Shown here: positions 9,333-17,845 of the stretch, piece after piece
Layout: every line of letters starts with the position of its first letter
Numbering within the stretch: the first letter of the stretch is position 1
Assembly: GCF_028369105.1 (NCBI RefSeq)
Contig: NZ_JAQNDO010000001.1
Span: 11,936,501-12,000,500 of the forward strand
Origin: Polyangium mundeleinium
Lineage (GTDB): Bacteria; Myxococcota_A; Polyangia; Polyangiales; Polyangiaceae
Length of the DNA stretch: 64,000 nucleotides
Direction of reading: 5' to 3'
The notes under the pieces: generated by a model
Database searches by the model: none
What the model saw: only the letters and a program-made list of their open reading frames with translations
What the model was told of the DNA's origin: nothing
Translations under genes and position numbers: made by a program

Positions 9333-11291
9333 TCAGATCAGGGGGTTCAGGTGCAGGGGGGACCGCGTTTCCCGCAGATCCACCTGAATCCGCCGCACGA
9401 AATGCGCCGCAAAGGCGGCCCAGGTCACGAACGTGACCACCCCGCTGACGAGCCCCGCGTTCCGGCCGAACCCGATCGTCGTCGTCGCGAGAGCGCCGAG
9501 CAGGACGAACGCCGAGGCCACGATCGCGAGCGGCAAGAACCACCGCAGCGCGATCCGCGACCGCTCCTCCGCGCAGAGCCGCGGCAGCGCCCAGCGCAGC
9601 CAAACCACCGTCAGCACGAGGCCCCAGCTCTTCAGCAAGAACAAGAGCGCGCCCACGATCTTCAGCGCGCCCGCGCTCTCCTGCGTCGCGCCCGCCACGC
9701 CCGGCAATTGCCAGCCGCCGAGGAAGATCGCGCTCGCGATCCCGCAGGCCACGAACACGTGCGCCCACTCCCCGAAGTAAAACAGAAGCTGCCGCGCGCC
9801 GATCTTCGCCGGCGGCGCGAGCTCGTCCCCGCTCGCCTCGGCCTCCCGCAGCGCGCCCGACACGCGCCCGTCGGCCGTGATCATCGACGTCACGTACGCG
9901 AGAAACAACACGAACGTCGCCGGGTTCCGGAACACGAACCAGTGCCAGGGCCACCCGCCCGCGTCGAACGGCGAGCCTCCCTGCCCGCCCTGCGCCGCCA
10001 CGATGTCTTCGAGCCGAAGCGATCCCGTGCTCGACACGACGCACACGATCGCCACCACGGCCGGCAGCTCCTGCAGCAGCACCCGCCCGGCGCCGCGCAG
10101 ACCTCGCAGCACGGACCACGCCTGCCCCGCGAGCGATCCCCCCGTCACGAACCCGAGCCCGAGCAGCGCCACGAGCGCGAGCAGGAAGAGCATCCCCACG
10201 TCGAGGTCCGCGCCCACGAGCCGCTGCGAGAACGGCATCACCACGAACGTCGCCGAGATCGCCGCGAACGCGAGCACCGGGGCGAGCTTCGACAGGATCG
10301 GATCGGCGTCCGGCGGCGCGATCGCCGAGGCCACCTCGCGATGCACCTCGGAGGCGAGCCGCGCGACCGGCGAACGCGCGAGCGCCTTCTTCCCGTTCCT
10401 CTGCGCGGCGAGCCGCGACGCCACGCGCCGCACGAGCCACGCCACGAGCGCGCCGAGCGGCGTCGCGAACACGAGCAGCGTCGCCGCGGACAAACCCAGC
10501 ACGATCGCCGCGCCGAGCAGGTCCGACGGCGCGCTCGCGTGGAAGCCCTCGATCGAGATCGACACGACCCGCGGATCCTCCGCGCCGCGCCGCACGGTCG
10601 CGAGCGGCGCGCGCTCTTCACCGCTCGGGATCACGTCGGCCACGCTCGTCACCTTCATGCCCTCGAAGCTCGTGATCACGTCGCCGCCCTCGATCCGCGC
10701 CGCGGCCGCGGGGCTGTCCGGACGAACCGCCGCCACCACGATCCCGTTCGACGTCGGTGCGTCTGGAGACACCGTGATCCCCAGAAAATCGAGCGCCCGT
10801 TGCCCGTCGCGCTCGCGGGCCAGCGCGATCGCGCGCCGCGGCGCCTTCGGCCGCACGTCGATCGTCACGTCCTTGACCGACCCCGTCACCGGCAGCGCGC
10901 CTTCGGCCTTCGTCTCCAGCGTCACGGTTACGTTTCCGTGGAACGTCGTGTGCGCCGCGTCATCGCCCTGCCCGCAAAACCGCGCCACGAGCGCCTCGCT
11001 CACGGCGGCGCTCACCTTGTCGGTCGAGATCCTCGCCTTGTCGACGATGATCGTCTGCCCTTCGATCGGCGCTTCTCCCGGCCGCTTCAGCGTCCCGCGG
11101 AACGTGATCGTCGCCTCGCGCGCCTCTCCCGTCGGCAGGTTCGTCCCGAGCACCTCCAGCCGATCGCCCGACTCGAGCTCACGCGGCGCCACGTCGACCA
11201 CCCGCAGGAGGTCGGGCGCGGTGTCGTTCACGTTACAGCCGATCGCCAAGAGGCAGGCGAGGGCGAGCGTGATCCTTCCATGTCCGGGCAT
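9333..11291 (-). CDS. lipoprotein-TIG-PDZ protein fused to NuoH-like membrane domain
   Basis: A 652-residue fusion. A signal peptide ends in lipobox AIGC (Cys19). Residues about 25-150 look like a beta-sandwich (IPT/TIG-like, ELESGDRLEVLGTNL), and 160-245 like a PDZ domain (FLGITVSPD ... VRPDSPAAAARIEGGDVI). From about 260 the chain is multispan and matches complex I subunit 1 (NuoH): ADPILSKLAPVLAF at 329-342, ADLDVGMLFLLA at 361-372, LLQELP at 405-410, FYFGEWAHVFV at 504-514, IFLGGW at 522-527, LLKSWGLVLTVVWLRWALPR at 552-571. The canonical amphipathic GPNRVGP region and the ETNR-PFD-LPEAE quinone-loop motif are absent or strongly altered. No other complex I gene is nearby. It lies 9 bases after the ABC ATPase gene. 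Confidence 0.7.
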   Translation of the reverse strand: MPGHGRITLALACLLAIGCNVNDTAPDLLRVVDVAPRELESGDRLEVLGTNLPTGEAREATITFRGTLKRPGEAPIEGQTIIVDKARISTDKVSAAVSEALVARFCGQGDDAAHTTFHGNVTVTLETKAEGALPVTGSVKDVTIDVRPKAPRRAIALARERDGQRALDFLGITVSPDAPTSNGIVVAAVRPDSPAAAARIEGGDVITSFEGMKVTSVADVIPSGEERAPLATVRRGAEDPRVVSISIEGFHASAPSDLLGAAIVLGLSAATLLVFATPLGALVAWLVRRVASRLAAQRNGKKALARSPVARLASEVHREVASAIAPPDADPILSKLAPVLAFAAISATFVVMPFSQRLVGADLDVGMLFLLALVALLGLGFVTGGSLAGQAWSVLRGLRGAGRVLLQELPAVVAIVCVVSSTGSLRLEDIVAAQGGQGGSPFDAGGWPWHWFVFRNPATFVLFLAYVTSMITADGRVSGALREAEASGDELAPPAKIGARQLLFYFGEWAHVFVACGIASAIFLGGWQLPGVAGATQESAGALKIVGALLFLLKSWGLVLTVVWLRWALPRLCAEERSRIALRWFLPLAIVASAFVLLGALATTTIGFGRNAGLVSGVVTFVTWAAFAAHFVRRIQVDLRETRSPLHLNPLI

Positions 11292-11300
11292 GGCCCGGGC

Positions 11301-12116
11301 TTATCCATCGCGCCGCGGCAGAGGGCCAAGTTGAGGGCGAACCGGCAGGAAATACCGGGCGTTGTCGAGCTCGTTCACGCCCACGTAGAGCTCCGCCTCG
11401 AACACCTCCTTGAGGCGCCGGTACGTCATCACCTCTTCGATCGTCCCGTGCGCCACGAGCCTCCCGGCCTTCAAGAGCGCGATCCGATCCGCGTACTGCG
11501 CCGCCGCGTTCAGATCGTGCAGCACCATCAGGCATGCGAGCCCTCGATCCCGCACCTCGCGCCACACGAGCTCCGACAGCGCGAGGAAGTGCCGCACATC
11601 GAGGTGCGCCGTCGCCTCATCGAGCAAGAGCACCGGCGCCTCCTGCGCGAGCGCCCGCGCGATCGCGACCCGTTGCTGCTCGCCGCCCGAGAGCTCCGAC
11701 ACGCGCCGATCGGCGAGCGTCTCGAGCTCGCACGCGGCGATCGCCCTCTCCACGGCCTCTTCATCGTGCTTCGACGCGCGCATCCACGCGCCCTGGTACG
11801 GCGCGCGGCCCATCCTCACGATCTCGCGCACCGCGAAGCCCACCGCCGGCTCCGACGACTGCGGCACGAGCGCGATCTTCTTCGCGATCTCCCGACGCTC
11901 CAGGCGCGCGAGTGGTTCGCCGAGAACGTGTACCTCTCCACGCTGGGGCCGAAGCGCGCCCGAGATCACCTTCACGAGCGTCGACTTCCCGGCCCCGTTC
12001 GGCCCGAGGACCGCGCAAATCTCGCCTTTTCGCACGGAAAGGTCGATGTCTTCGAGCGCCACGCCGCCTCCCGCTGCGTAGCGAACCGACACCCCGGTAA
12101 GTTCGATGGCATTCAT
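11301..12116 (-). CDS. ABC transporter ATP-binding protein, iron-siderophore/cobalamin type
   Basis: A 271-residue ATPase: Walker A GPNGAGKST at 38-46, signature LSGGEQQRVAIARAL, Walker B VLLLDEATAHLD and the switch His in LMVLHDLNAAAQYADR. Overall it resembles the FecE/BtuD/HmuV group that energises uptake of ferric siderophores, haem or B12. Neither a FecCD-like permease nor a binding protein lies beside it; its downstream neighbour is the NuoH-like fusion, 9 bases away. Substrate is therefore open. The start is the ATG giving MNAIELTGVSV. Confidence 0.88.
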   Translation of the reverse strand: MNAIELTGVSVRYAAGGGVALEDIDLSVRKGEICAVLGPNGAGKSTLVKVISGALRPQRGEVHVLGEPLARLERREIAKKIALVPQSSEPAVGFAVREIVRMGRAPYQGAWMRASKHDEEAVERAIAACELETLADRRVSELSGGEQQRVAIARALAQEAPVLLLDEATAHLDVRHFLALSELVWREVRDRGLACLMVLHDLNAAAQYADRIALLKAGRLVAHGTIEEVMTYRRLKEVFEAELYVGVNELDNARYFLPVRPQLGPLPRRDG

Positions 12117-12218
12117 GGCATCCGCGACATTTCCGGCCCTCGGACGATTCACGCTGTCATCAGCTTGCACATATGAGTTACAGGTGGTCCAATTCAGTCG
12201 AGGCGCGAAGGGGAGATC

Positions 12219-12935
12219 ATGGATACGGTGAAGGAGACCTCGGGGGCCAGTGCGACGCCGCGGCGCGTCATCAAGCGGTACTCCAACCGTAAGTTGTACG
12301 ATACGAAGGACAGCCGCTACGTGACCCTCCAGCAGATCGGGGAGATGGTCCGTGCGGGCGAAGAGGTCCAGATCATCGACAACGCGACCAAGGAGGACAA
12401 AACCGAGGTCACGCTGGCGCTCATCATCTCGGAAGACCTCAAGTCCCAGCCGCGCAGCGTGCCCCTCGGGACGCTGCGGGACCTGATCCAGGAGCGCGGC
12501 GAACGCCTGCTCAACACGCTCCGCGAGGGCCCGATCGGGCGGCTCATCCCGGGCGGCGGACCCGAAGACGCCCCCGCCGAGGCGGCCGCGCCGGCCACCA
12601 CCCCGGACAAACCGCCCACGCAGCCGCCCCCGCCTGCCGCGGCCCCCGCTCCGACCGAAGCGGACAAACCCGCCACCACCCATGGTGCGAAGGCACGTCT
12701 GTCCGAGATCGTCGAGAGCTCGAAGCAGACCCTCGACCAGTGGCAGCACGCCGTGGACGATCGGATCCGTCACATCCTGCCCGGCGTCGGCCTCTTCCGC
12801 GACCTTCAGGCCGACGTCCACCGCCTCTCGCAGCGCGTCGAGGAGCTCGAAGCCGTGGTGCGCAAGCTCGGTGGTGAGCCGACCGACACGCCCGAGACGC
12901 CCGCGCAGCCCGAAACCTCGACGACCGAGGAATAG
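12219..12935 (+). CDS. phaR: polyhydroxyalkanoate synthesis regulator-type DNA-binding protein
   Basis: A 238-residue protein whose first 70 residues match the PHB/PHA accumulation regulator DNA-binding domain: RVIKRYSNRKLYDTKDSRYV, followed by TLQQIGEMVRAGEEVQIID. The central region is Pro/Ala-rich, and the C-terminal part is a helical, probably coiled-coil segment (VHRLSQRVEELEAVVRKL). Known family members (PhaR) repress phasin and PHA genes and bind the polymer; in myxobacteria related proteins sit in varied contexts, so the PHA link is inferred from the domain. A GGGGAG site precedes the ATG. The sigma gene follows 30 bases later. Confidence 0.8.
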   Translation: MDTVKETSGASATPRRVIKRYSNRKLYDTKDSRYVTLQQIGEMVRAGEEVQIIDNATKEDKTEVTLALIISEDLKSQPRSVPLGTLRDLIQERGERLLNTLREGPIGRLIPGGGPEDAPAEAAAPATTPDKPPTQPPPPAAAPAPTEADKPATTHGAKARLSEIVESSKQTLDQWQHAVDDRIRHILPGVGLFRDLQADVHRLSQRVEELEAVVRKLGGEPTDTPETPAQPETSTTEE

Positions 12936-12965
12936 TCGGGGGGGTGCTCCTGTTGGGAGACCGCG

Positions 12966-13670
12966 ATGGCGTTTTTCTTCAGTAAAAAGCCAGCTTCGGT
13001 CGCCCAGGACCTGAGCTTCGCCGGCGCCGGGGACGGTGCGCCGGGGGTCGACAATTTCGAGGTGGAGCTGCTTGGTCACCTCGACACGTTGTATGCGGTG
13101 AGCTGCCGCATGACACGAAGCACGACCGAGGCCGAGGATCTCGTCCAGGACACGGTCGTGAAGGCCATGCGTGCCCGCGATCAGTTCGAGCCGGGCACGA
13201 ACCTCAAGGCCTGGCTGCTTCGTATCCTCACGAACACGTTCATCAACCGCTACCGCCGCGGCGGACTCGAGCGCGACATCCTCGAAGGTCCGGACGTCGA
13301 GTCGCTGACCGACGGATGGATCGGCGCGACGACGATGCGCGGCATGCGGGATCCCGAGACGGCGGCCCTCGCGCCGCTGGTCGAGGCCGAGGTGCAGCGC
13401 GCGCTCGACGATCTGCCGCCGGAGTTCCGCATCGCGGTCGTGCTCTCGGACATCGAGGAGCTCTCCTACAAGGAGATCGCCGAGGCGATGGGCACGCCGA
13501 TCGGCACGGTGATGTCGAGGCTGCACCGCGGCCGGAAGCTCTTGCAGAAGACGTTGCGCGACCATGCGGTCGCCATGGGCATCGTGAGCGAGGGGTCCTC
13601 GAACAAGGCCGACCAGGCCCCGACGGACCTCGCGGCGTACCGGAAGCGGAAGCGGAGTGCTGCGGTATGA
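12966..13670 (+). CDS. RNA polymerase ECF sigma factor
   Basis: A 234-residue sigma-70 family, group 4 protein. Region 2 has the core-binding and -10 signature (AEDLVQDTVVKAMRARDQFE, about 58-77); region 4 contains the helix-turn-helix LSYKEIAEAMGTPIGTVMSRLHRGRKLL. A short acidic/Gly N-terminal extension precedes region 2. Its stop overlaps the start of the anti-sigma gene (ATGA at 13667-13670), the usual coupling for such pairs. The signal is unknown; the partner's zinc-binding motif leaves redox or envelope stress possible. Confidence 0.93.
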   Translation: MAFFFSKKPASVAQDLSFAGAGDGAPGVDNFEVELLGHLDTLYAVSCRMTRSTTEAEDLVQDTVVKAMRARDQFEPGTNLKAWLLRILTNTFINRYRRGGLERDILEGPDVESLTDGWIGATTMRGMRDPETAALAPLVEAEVQRALDDLPPEFRIAVVLSDIEELSYKEIAEAMGTPIGTVMSRLHRGRKLLQKTLRDHAVAMGIVSEGSSNKADQAPTDLAAYRKRKRSAAV

Positions 13671-14533
13671 ATGGGCTCAAGGTGATGACCGACGAGTGCT
13701 CGATGTTCTCGCGTTGCATCTCTGCGTACGTGGACGGAGAGCTCGATCCAGGACACGCGGTCGACATGGAGGCGCACGTCCTTCATTGCGGCACGTGCTC
13801 CGAGCGCGTGACGTTCCTGCGGGTGATGCGCGCGAGCATGAAGCGCACGGCCGCGAAGCGTGTCCCCGACGCGATGCGCGCGCGCATCCATGCCGCGATG
13901 CTCGCCGAGAAGCGCCGCGTGAAGGAGGCCGATCGCGAGGTCCACTCCGCGAAGCTCGTGAGCTGGAAATACGCGGCGACGCTCGCGGCTGCGGCTGGTG
14001 TCGCGCTCACGGTGGCGGCCGCGAAAAACCAGAAGGACGTGGTGGTCACGCCGGAGCTCGCGCGGATCGGCGCGACGACGGAGATGGCTGCGGCTGGCAT
14101 GGACTCGCTGCTCGACGATCTCGTCGCGCTCCACGCGCATCCCTTGCCGCCCGAGACGACAAACCCCGAAGAGCTCGTCCGTTTCGACCCGCTCGTCGGC
14201 GTGCCCGTGCGTCGGCCTGCGTTCCAGCCGTTCGTGGCGAGCTTCAACGGCGCGCGTGTGCACGCGATGCGTGATCAACGTGCGGCGCTCCTGCAGTACA
14301 CGGTCGAGGGCAAACACCGCGTCACGGTGTACGTCTTCGATCCGCGCGCCGTGCCGATGATGCGCGTGACGCGGCTCGAACCACGCGTCGTGCGCGAGCG
14401 TCCGGTCTACGTGGGCAAACTCCGCGGCTACTCGGTCGCGGCCGTCGAGAAGAGCGGCGTTGGTTACGCGCTCGCGACGGACTTCGACGACGAACGCAGC
14501 GCGCAGCTCGTTCTCGCCGCCACGCAGCAGTAA
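13667..14533 (+). CDS. membrane-anchored zinc-finger anti-sigma factor
   Basis: A 288-residue partner of the preceding ECF sigma factor. The N-terminus carries the ZAS-type motif (CISAYVDGELD ... HVLHCGTC, His-x3-Cys-x2-Cys), expected to bind zinc and clamp the sigma factor. A membrane segment lies at about 100-120 (YAATLAAAAGVALTVAAA), followed by a periplasmic domain of about 165 residues containing beta-rich segments (HRVTVYVFDPRAVPMM, YSVAAVEKSGVGYALATD). The start is the ATG overlapping the sigma stop; an internal ATG six codons later is also possible. The layout implies cytosolic sequestration released by an envelope signal. Confidence 0.88.
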   Translation: MNGLKVMTDECSMFSRCISAYVDGELDPGHAVDMEAHVLHCGTCSERVTFLRVMRASMKRTAAKRVPDAMRARIHAAMLAEKRRVKEADREVHSAKLVSWKYAATLAAAAGVALTVAAAKNQKDVVVTPELARIGATTEMAAAGMDSLLDDLVALHAHPLPPETTNPEELVRFDPLVGVPVRRPAFQPFVASFNGARVHAMRDQRAALLQYTVEGKHRVTVYVFDPRAVPMMRVTRLEPRVVRERPVYVGKLRGYSVAAVEKSGVGYALATDFDDERSAQLVLAATQQ

Positions 14534-14548
14534 AACCGCTCGACGCTT

Positions 14549-14583
14549 GAGGGGTTCGCGGGGACAACCCCGACGAACCCCTC
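14549..14583. terminator. symmetric hairpin between convergent genes
   Basis: Inverted repeat GAGGGGTTCG-CGGGG / CCCCG-CGAACCCCTC with a short ACAA loop and one bulge, placed between the anti-sigma stop (14533) and the gamma-glutamyltranspeptidase stop (14605). There is no clear T-run, so it may act as a bidirectional terminator or RNA end-protecting hairpin. Confidence 0.65.
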
Positions 14584-14604
14584 CTCGTCCCCGACAAGCC
14601 CTCC

Positions 14605-16392
14605 CTACTGCACGAGCCCGGCGCCGCCCTTGCGCGGATCAGCGCCGACGGAGATCACGCGCGCGCCGTCCGGGCCCTCCTGGATCGACACGGCCTGCAC
14701 CGCGGAGAAGTTCGGCTTGCTCGTGTCCACGACCTCGCCGCGCTTCTCCAGGTCCTGCAGCACCTCCGTCCCGATCGCCGCGTCGATGAACAGCCCGCCC
14801 GTCGGCGGCGTCTCGAAGCGCGGCGCGGCCACGGCCTTGTCGACCGGCATTCCGAACACGAGATGCGACAGGAGCACCTGCGTCGTGCCCGTCGCGATGC
14901 GCGTCCCGCCCGACCCGCCGAGCGCGAGCACGGGCTTTCCATCCTTCGTCACGATCGTCGGCGTCATGCTCGACGTCGGCCGCGCCCCGCCGCGCGGATA
15001 GTTCGGCCCCTTCGACATGCCGAACAGCTTCTCCACGCGCTCGGCCGTGAAATCCGCGAGCTCGTCGTTCAGCAAGAACCCGCCTTCCGTCACGAGCTGC
15101 GAGCCGAACATGTTGTTCACCGTCGTCGTGATCGACGCGACGTTCCCCTCCGCGTCCACGGTCACGATGTGCGTCGTGCCCGCGTCGGTCACCGGGAAGT
15201 TCTCGGCCTTCGTCGTCGACGTCATCGAGATCCTCGCGCGCCGCGCCTTCATCCGCTCGGGGCTCACGAGCTTCGCCACGTCCATCTTCACGAACGCGGG
15301 GTCCCCGAGCAGCCGCACCCGATCCGCGACCGCGCCGCGCATCGTCTCGGCGAGCAGGTGCGTGTACGCCCCCGTGTTGTGCCCGAGCGCCGCGAGATCC
15401 GCCTTCGAGTGCATGTGGAGCGTCTCCAGCATCATCACGCCGCCGGCCGAGGGCGGCGGCATCGTGACGACCTCGTAGCCCTCCCACTTCGTACGCAGCG
15501 GCTCGCGATCGAGCACCTTGTAGTCCTCGAGATCCTTCTTCGTCATGCGGCACTTGCCGGCCCGCGCCGTGGCCAGGATGTCGGCCGCGATCGCCCCCTC
15601 GTAAAACGCCTTCTTCCCCTCGGCGCCGATCCTCCGCAGCGTCGCGGCGAGCGCCGGGTTCTTCACGATCTCGCCCGCCGGCACGATCGCGCCGGCCTTC
15701 GCGAAGAGCCCGTACCGCGGCGACGAGAGCAGCCACTTCTCGTTCCACTTCAGCGCGCGGATCATGTGCGCGCTCACGGGAAAACCTTTCTCCGCCATGT
15801 CCGCCGCGCCGCGCACGAGCTCGGCCATCGCGAGCTTGCCCCAGCGCGCGTGCATCTCCGCGATCCCCGCGACCTCGCCGGGCACGCCCGTCATCACGCC
15901 GCGTTGGTCCTCGGGCACTGGCCGCTTCGCGAGCTCCGTCGGCACGAGGTCCTTCGGCGCGGTCTCCCGGAAATCGAGGATCCGGATCTCCTTCGTCTTC
16001 GCGTCGTACACCGTCGCGAACCCGCCTCCGCCGAGCCCGCTCGACACCGGATGCACGACGCCGATCGCCAGCGCGCCCGCGATCGCCGCATCCACCGCAC
16101 TCCCGCCGCGTGCGAGCACATCCATCGCGATCGCCGACGCCGTCGCGTTCTCCGTCGCCACGGCGTACTTGTGCTTCGTCGGCGCGGCGGGCGCGGGCGC
16201 CTGCGCCGTTCCTTGGGGGATCAGGTTCGCGGGTGGCGCGGCGGGCGTGGGCGCGGCGGGCGGCGGGGCCTTTGCCGTGGTCTCGTCCGGCGAGCGCGCG
16301 GCCGGCGCGCTGCAGCCTGATCCGGGCAAGGCGACCAGCAGCGCGAGGGCGGCGGCAAACGATGCCGTCGAGAGGGCACGGAGAGTTCGCAT
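14605..16392 (-). CDS. ggt: gamma-glutamyltranspeptidase, lipoprotein
   Basis: A 595-residue enzyme that hydrolyses or transfers the gamma-glutamyl group of glutathione. The N-terminus is a signal peptide with lipobox SGC (LLVALPGSGC), then a Pro/Ala tether. The fold is complete: HPVSSGLGGGGFATVYD, the autoprocessing/nucleophile region GTTHIVTVDAEGNVAS (Thr of TTH), TTVNNMFGSQLV and the C-terminal GGSGGTRI glycine loop. Precursor cleavage before the Thr should give large and small chains. It is transcribed divergently from gshB, so glutathione synthesis and outer-envelope breakdown genes are adjacent. Confidence 0.93.
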   Translation of the reverse strand: MRTLRALSTASFAAALALLVALPGSGCSAPAARSPDETTAKAPPPAAPTPAAPPANLIPQGTAQAPAPAAPTKHKYAVATENATASAIAMDVLARGGSAVDAAIAGALAIGVVHPVSSGLGGGGFATVYDAKTKEIRILDFRETAPKDLVPTELAKRPVPEDQRGVMTGVPGEVAGIAEMHARWGKLAMAELVRGAADMAEKGFPVSAHMIRALKWNEKWLLSSPRYGLFAKAGAIVPAGEIVKNPALAATLRRIGAEGKKAFYEGAIAADILATARAGKCRMTKKDLEDYKVLDREPLRTKWEGYEVVTMPPPSAGGVMMLETLHMHSKADLAALGHNTGAYTHLLAETMRGAVADRVRLLGDPAFVKMDVAKLVSPERMKARRARISMTSTTKAENFPVTDAGTTHIVTVDAEGNVASITTTVNNMFGSQLVTEGGFLLNDELADFTAERVEKLFGMSKGPNYPRGGARPTSSMTPTIVTKDGKPVLALGGSGGTRIATGTTQVLLSHLVFGMPVDKAVAAPRFETPPTGGLFIDAAIGTEVLQDLEKRGEVVDTSKPNFSAVQAVSIQEGPDGARVISVGADPRKGGAGLVQ

Positions 16393-16506
16393 GGCACAGC
16401 TCCATCTGCGCGGGTGCCCCGCGCGTGCGCTAGGATGCCCCGGCCGCGCCGCGGGGATCAACCGTGGCCGGAGAAAGCACTCGATCCCCGCCGGGAGAGC
16501 CAAACC

Positions 16507-17457
16507 ATGCGCTTCGTGTTCGTGATGGACCCCCTGACCCGCGTGACGCACGACAAGGACACCACCTTCGCGTTCATCCGCGCGGCGCAGGCGCGTGGTC
16601 ATCAGAGCTTCCACTGCTTGCCGCAGGACCTCTACGTCTCGCAGGGTTTTCCGTTCGTCACGGCGCACCGTGTCGAGATTCTCCCCGATCCGCCTTACAT
16701 CACGCTCCGTCGGGACGAAGGCGCGCAACGCCTGCCGCTGCACGACGTCGAGGCCATCTTCATCCGCAAGGATCCGCCCTTCGACCAGGCCTACCTCTAC
16801 GCGACGCTCATGCTCGAGCCCGCGCGCGGCAAGACGCTCATCATCAACGACCCGCGTGGCCTGCGTGACGCCAACGAAAAGCTCTACGCGCTCGGCTTCT
16901 CCGAGTGGACGCCGAAGACGCTCGTCACGGCCGATCGCGACATGATCCACGACTTCGTCCGTGATGTCGGCGGAAAAGCCGTCATCAAGCCGCTCGACGG
17001 CGCCGGCGGCTGGGGCGTCATGATGCTCCGCTCGGACGACAAGAACGCCCGCGCCATCGCCGACATGCTCACGGGCGAGGGCCGGCAGCTCGCCATGGTG
17101 CAGGAGTTCCTCCCGGCTGTGTCCCAGGGCGACAAACGTATCCTCCTGCTCGACGGCGAGCCCCTCGGCGCGATCCTCCGCGTCCCGCGCGGCGACGAGA
17201 TCCGATCGAACATCCACGTCGGCGGCAGCGTCGTCCCGACCGACCTCACGCCGCGCGAGCGTGAGCTCGTCCGCTCGGTCGGCGCGCGCCTCAAGGCCGA
17301 CGGCCTCTACTTCGTGGGCCTCGATGTCATCGGCGAACACCTCACCGAGGTGAACGTCACGAGCCCGACCGGCATCCAGGAGCTCAGCCGCTTCACCGGC
17401 CAGGATCAGTCGGCCCGTGTCATCGAGTGGGCCGAAAAAAACGCCCATTCGCGCTGA
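16507..17457 (+). CDS. gshB: glutathione synthetase
   Basis: A 316-residue ATP-grasp ligase that joins glycine to gamma-glutamylcysteine. It starts MRFVFVMDPLTRV, as in GshB, and contains the substrate-site RKDPPFDQAYLY, KPLDGAGGWGV (glycine-rich ATP loop), VQEFLPAVSQGDKRILLLDG and the C-terminal metal-binding GLDVIGEHLTEVNVTSPTG. Length and motif order match the family. gshA is not in the window. A small zinc-finger-like gene and folK follow on the same strand. Confidence 0.95.
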   Translation: MRFVFVMDPLTRVTHDKDTTFAFIRAAQARGHQSFHCLPQDLYVSQGFPFVTAHRVEILPDPPYITLRRDEGAQRLPLHDVEAIFIRKDPPFDQAYLYATLMLEPARGKTLIINDPRGLRDANEKLYALGFSEWTPKTLVTADRDMIHDFVRDVGGKAVIKPLDGAGGWGVMMLRSDDKNARAIADMLTGEGRQLAMVQEFLPAVSQGDKRILLLDGEPLGAILRVPRGDEIRSNIHVGGSVVPTDLTPRERELVRSVGARLKADGLYFVGLDVIGEHLTEVNVTSPTGIQELSRFTGQDQSARVIEWAEKNAHSR

Positions 17458-17508
17458 ACGTTCCTCCAAAATTTGGCCCGCGCGACGCCTCTCGACCAGG
17501 GTTCGCGC

Positions 17509-17823
17509 ATGGCCCCGCCCGCCCACGCATGCGCCGTCTGCGCCGCCGAGGCCTCGGCAACGACCTCGCTCGTCCGCGTCTACATCGAGGGACGCACGCT
17601 CCACCTCTGCCGCAACCACGCGGCCACCGTCGTCGCTGCGCGCCCGGAGACCTTCGAAGAGCTCCGCGCGCTCTTCGTCGGCGTCACCATCCGCACCGGC
17701 AGCGGCGTCGAACGCAGGTCGCCGATTCCGCGCCGCTGGGGCGAGGATCGGCGCGCCTTCCCGCCGCGCCCCGAAGGCCGCCGCGCCTCGAATGGCCGCC
17801 GCGCCACCGATCCTCACGACTGA
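17509..17823 (+). CDS. small Cys/His protein, unknown
   Basis: A 104-residue protein with a possible metal site made of CAVC near the N-terminus and LCRNH about 30 residues later, and a basic, Arg/Pro-rich tail. Start choice is uncertain: the ATG at 17509 (MAPPAHACAVC) is preferred, but a TTG at 17473 lies closer to the gshB stop. It sits between gshB and folK on the same strand. No family recognised. Confidence 0.55.
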   Translation: MAPPAHACAVCAAEASATTSLVRVYIEGRTLHLCRNHAATVVAARPETFEELRALFVGVTIRTGSGVERRSPIPRRWGEDRRAFPPRPEGRRASNGRRATDPHD

Positions 17824-17845
17824 GCCCGCGCCTTACACGACACGC

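Noticed and set aside
9333-11291. NuoH fusion as a sequencing or assembly chimera
   Set aside because: The frame is continuous, codon bias is uniform through the junction (about residues 245-265), and the PDZ-to-membrane linker is natural, so a genuine fusion is more likely.
8082-12176. A 1364-codon plus-strand open frame
   Set aside because: It is antisense to three well-supported minus-strand genes (zinc-ribbon protein, NuoH fusion, ABC ATPase). Its translation is Arg/Ser/Thr-rich without motifs, the usual shadow in GC-rich DNA.
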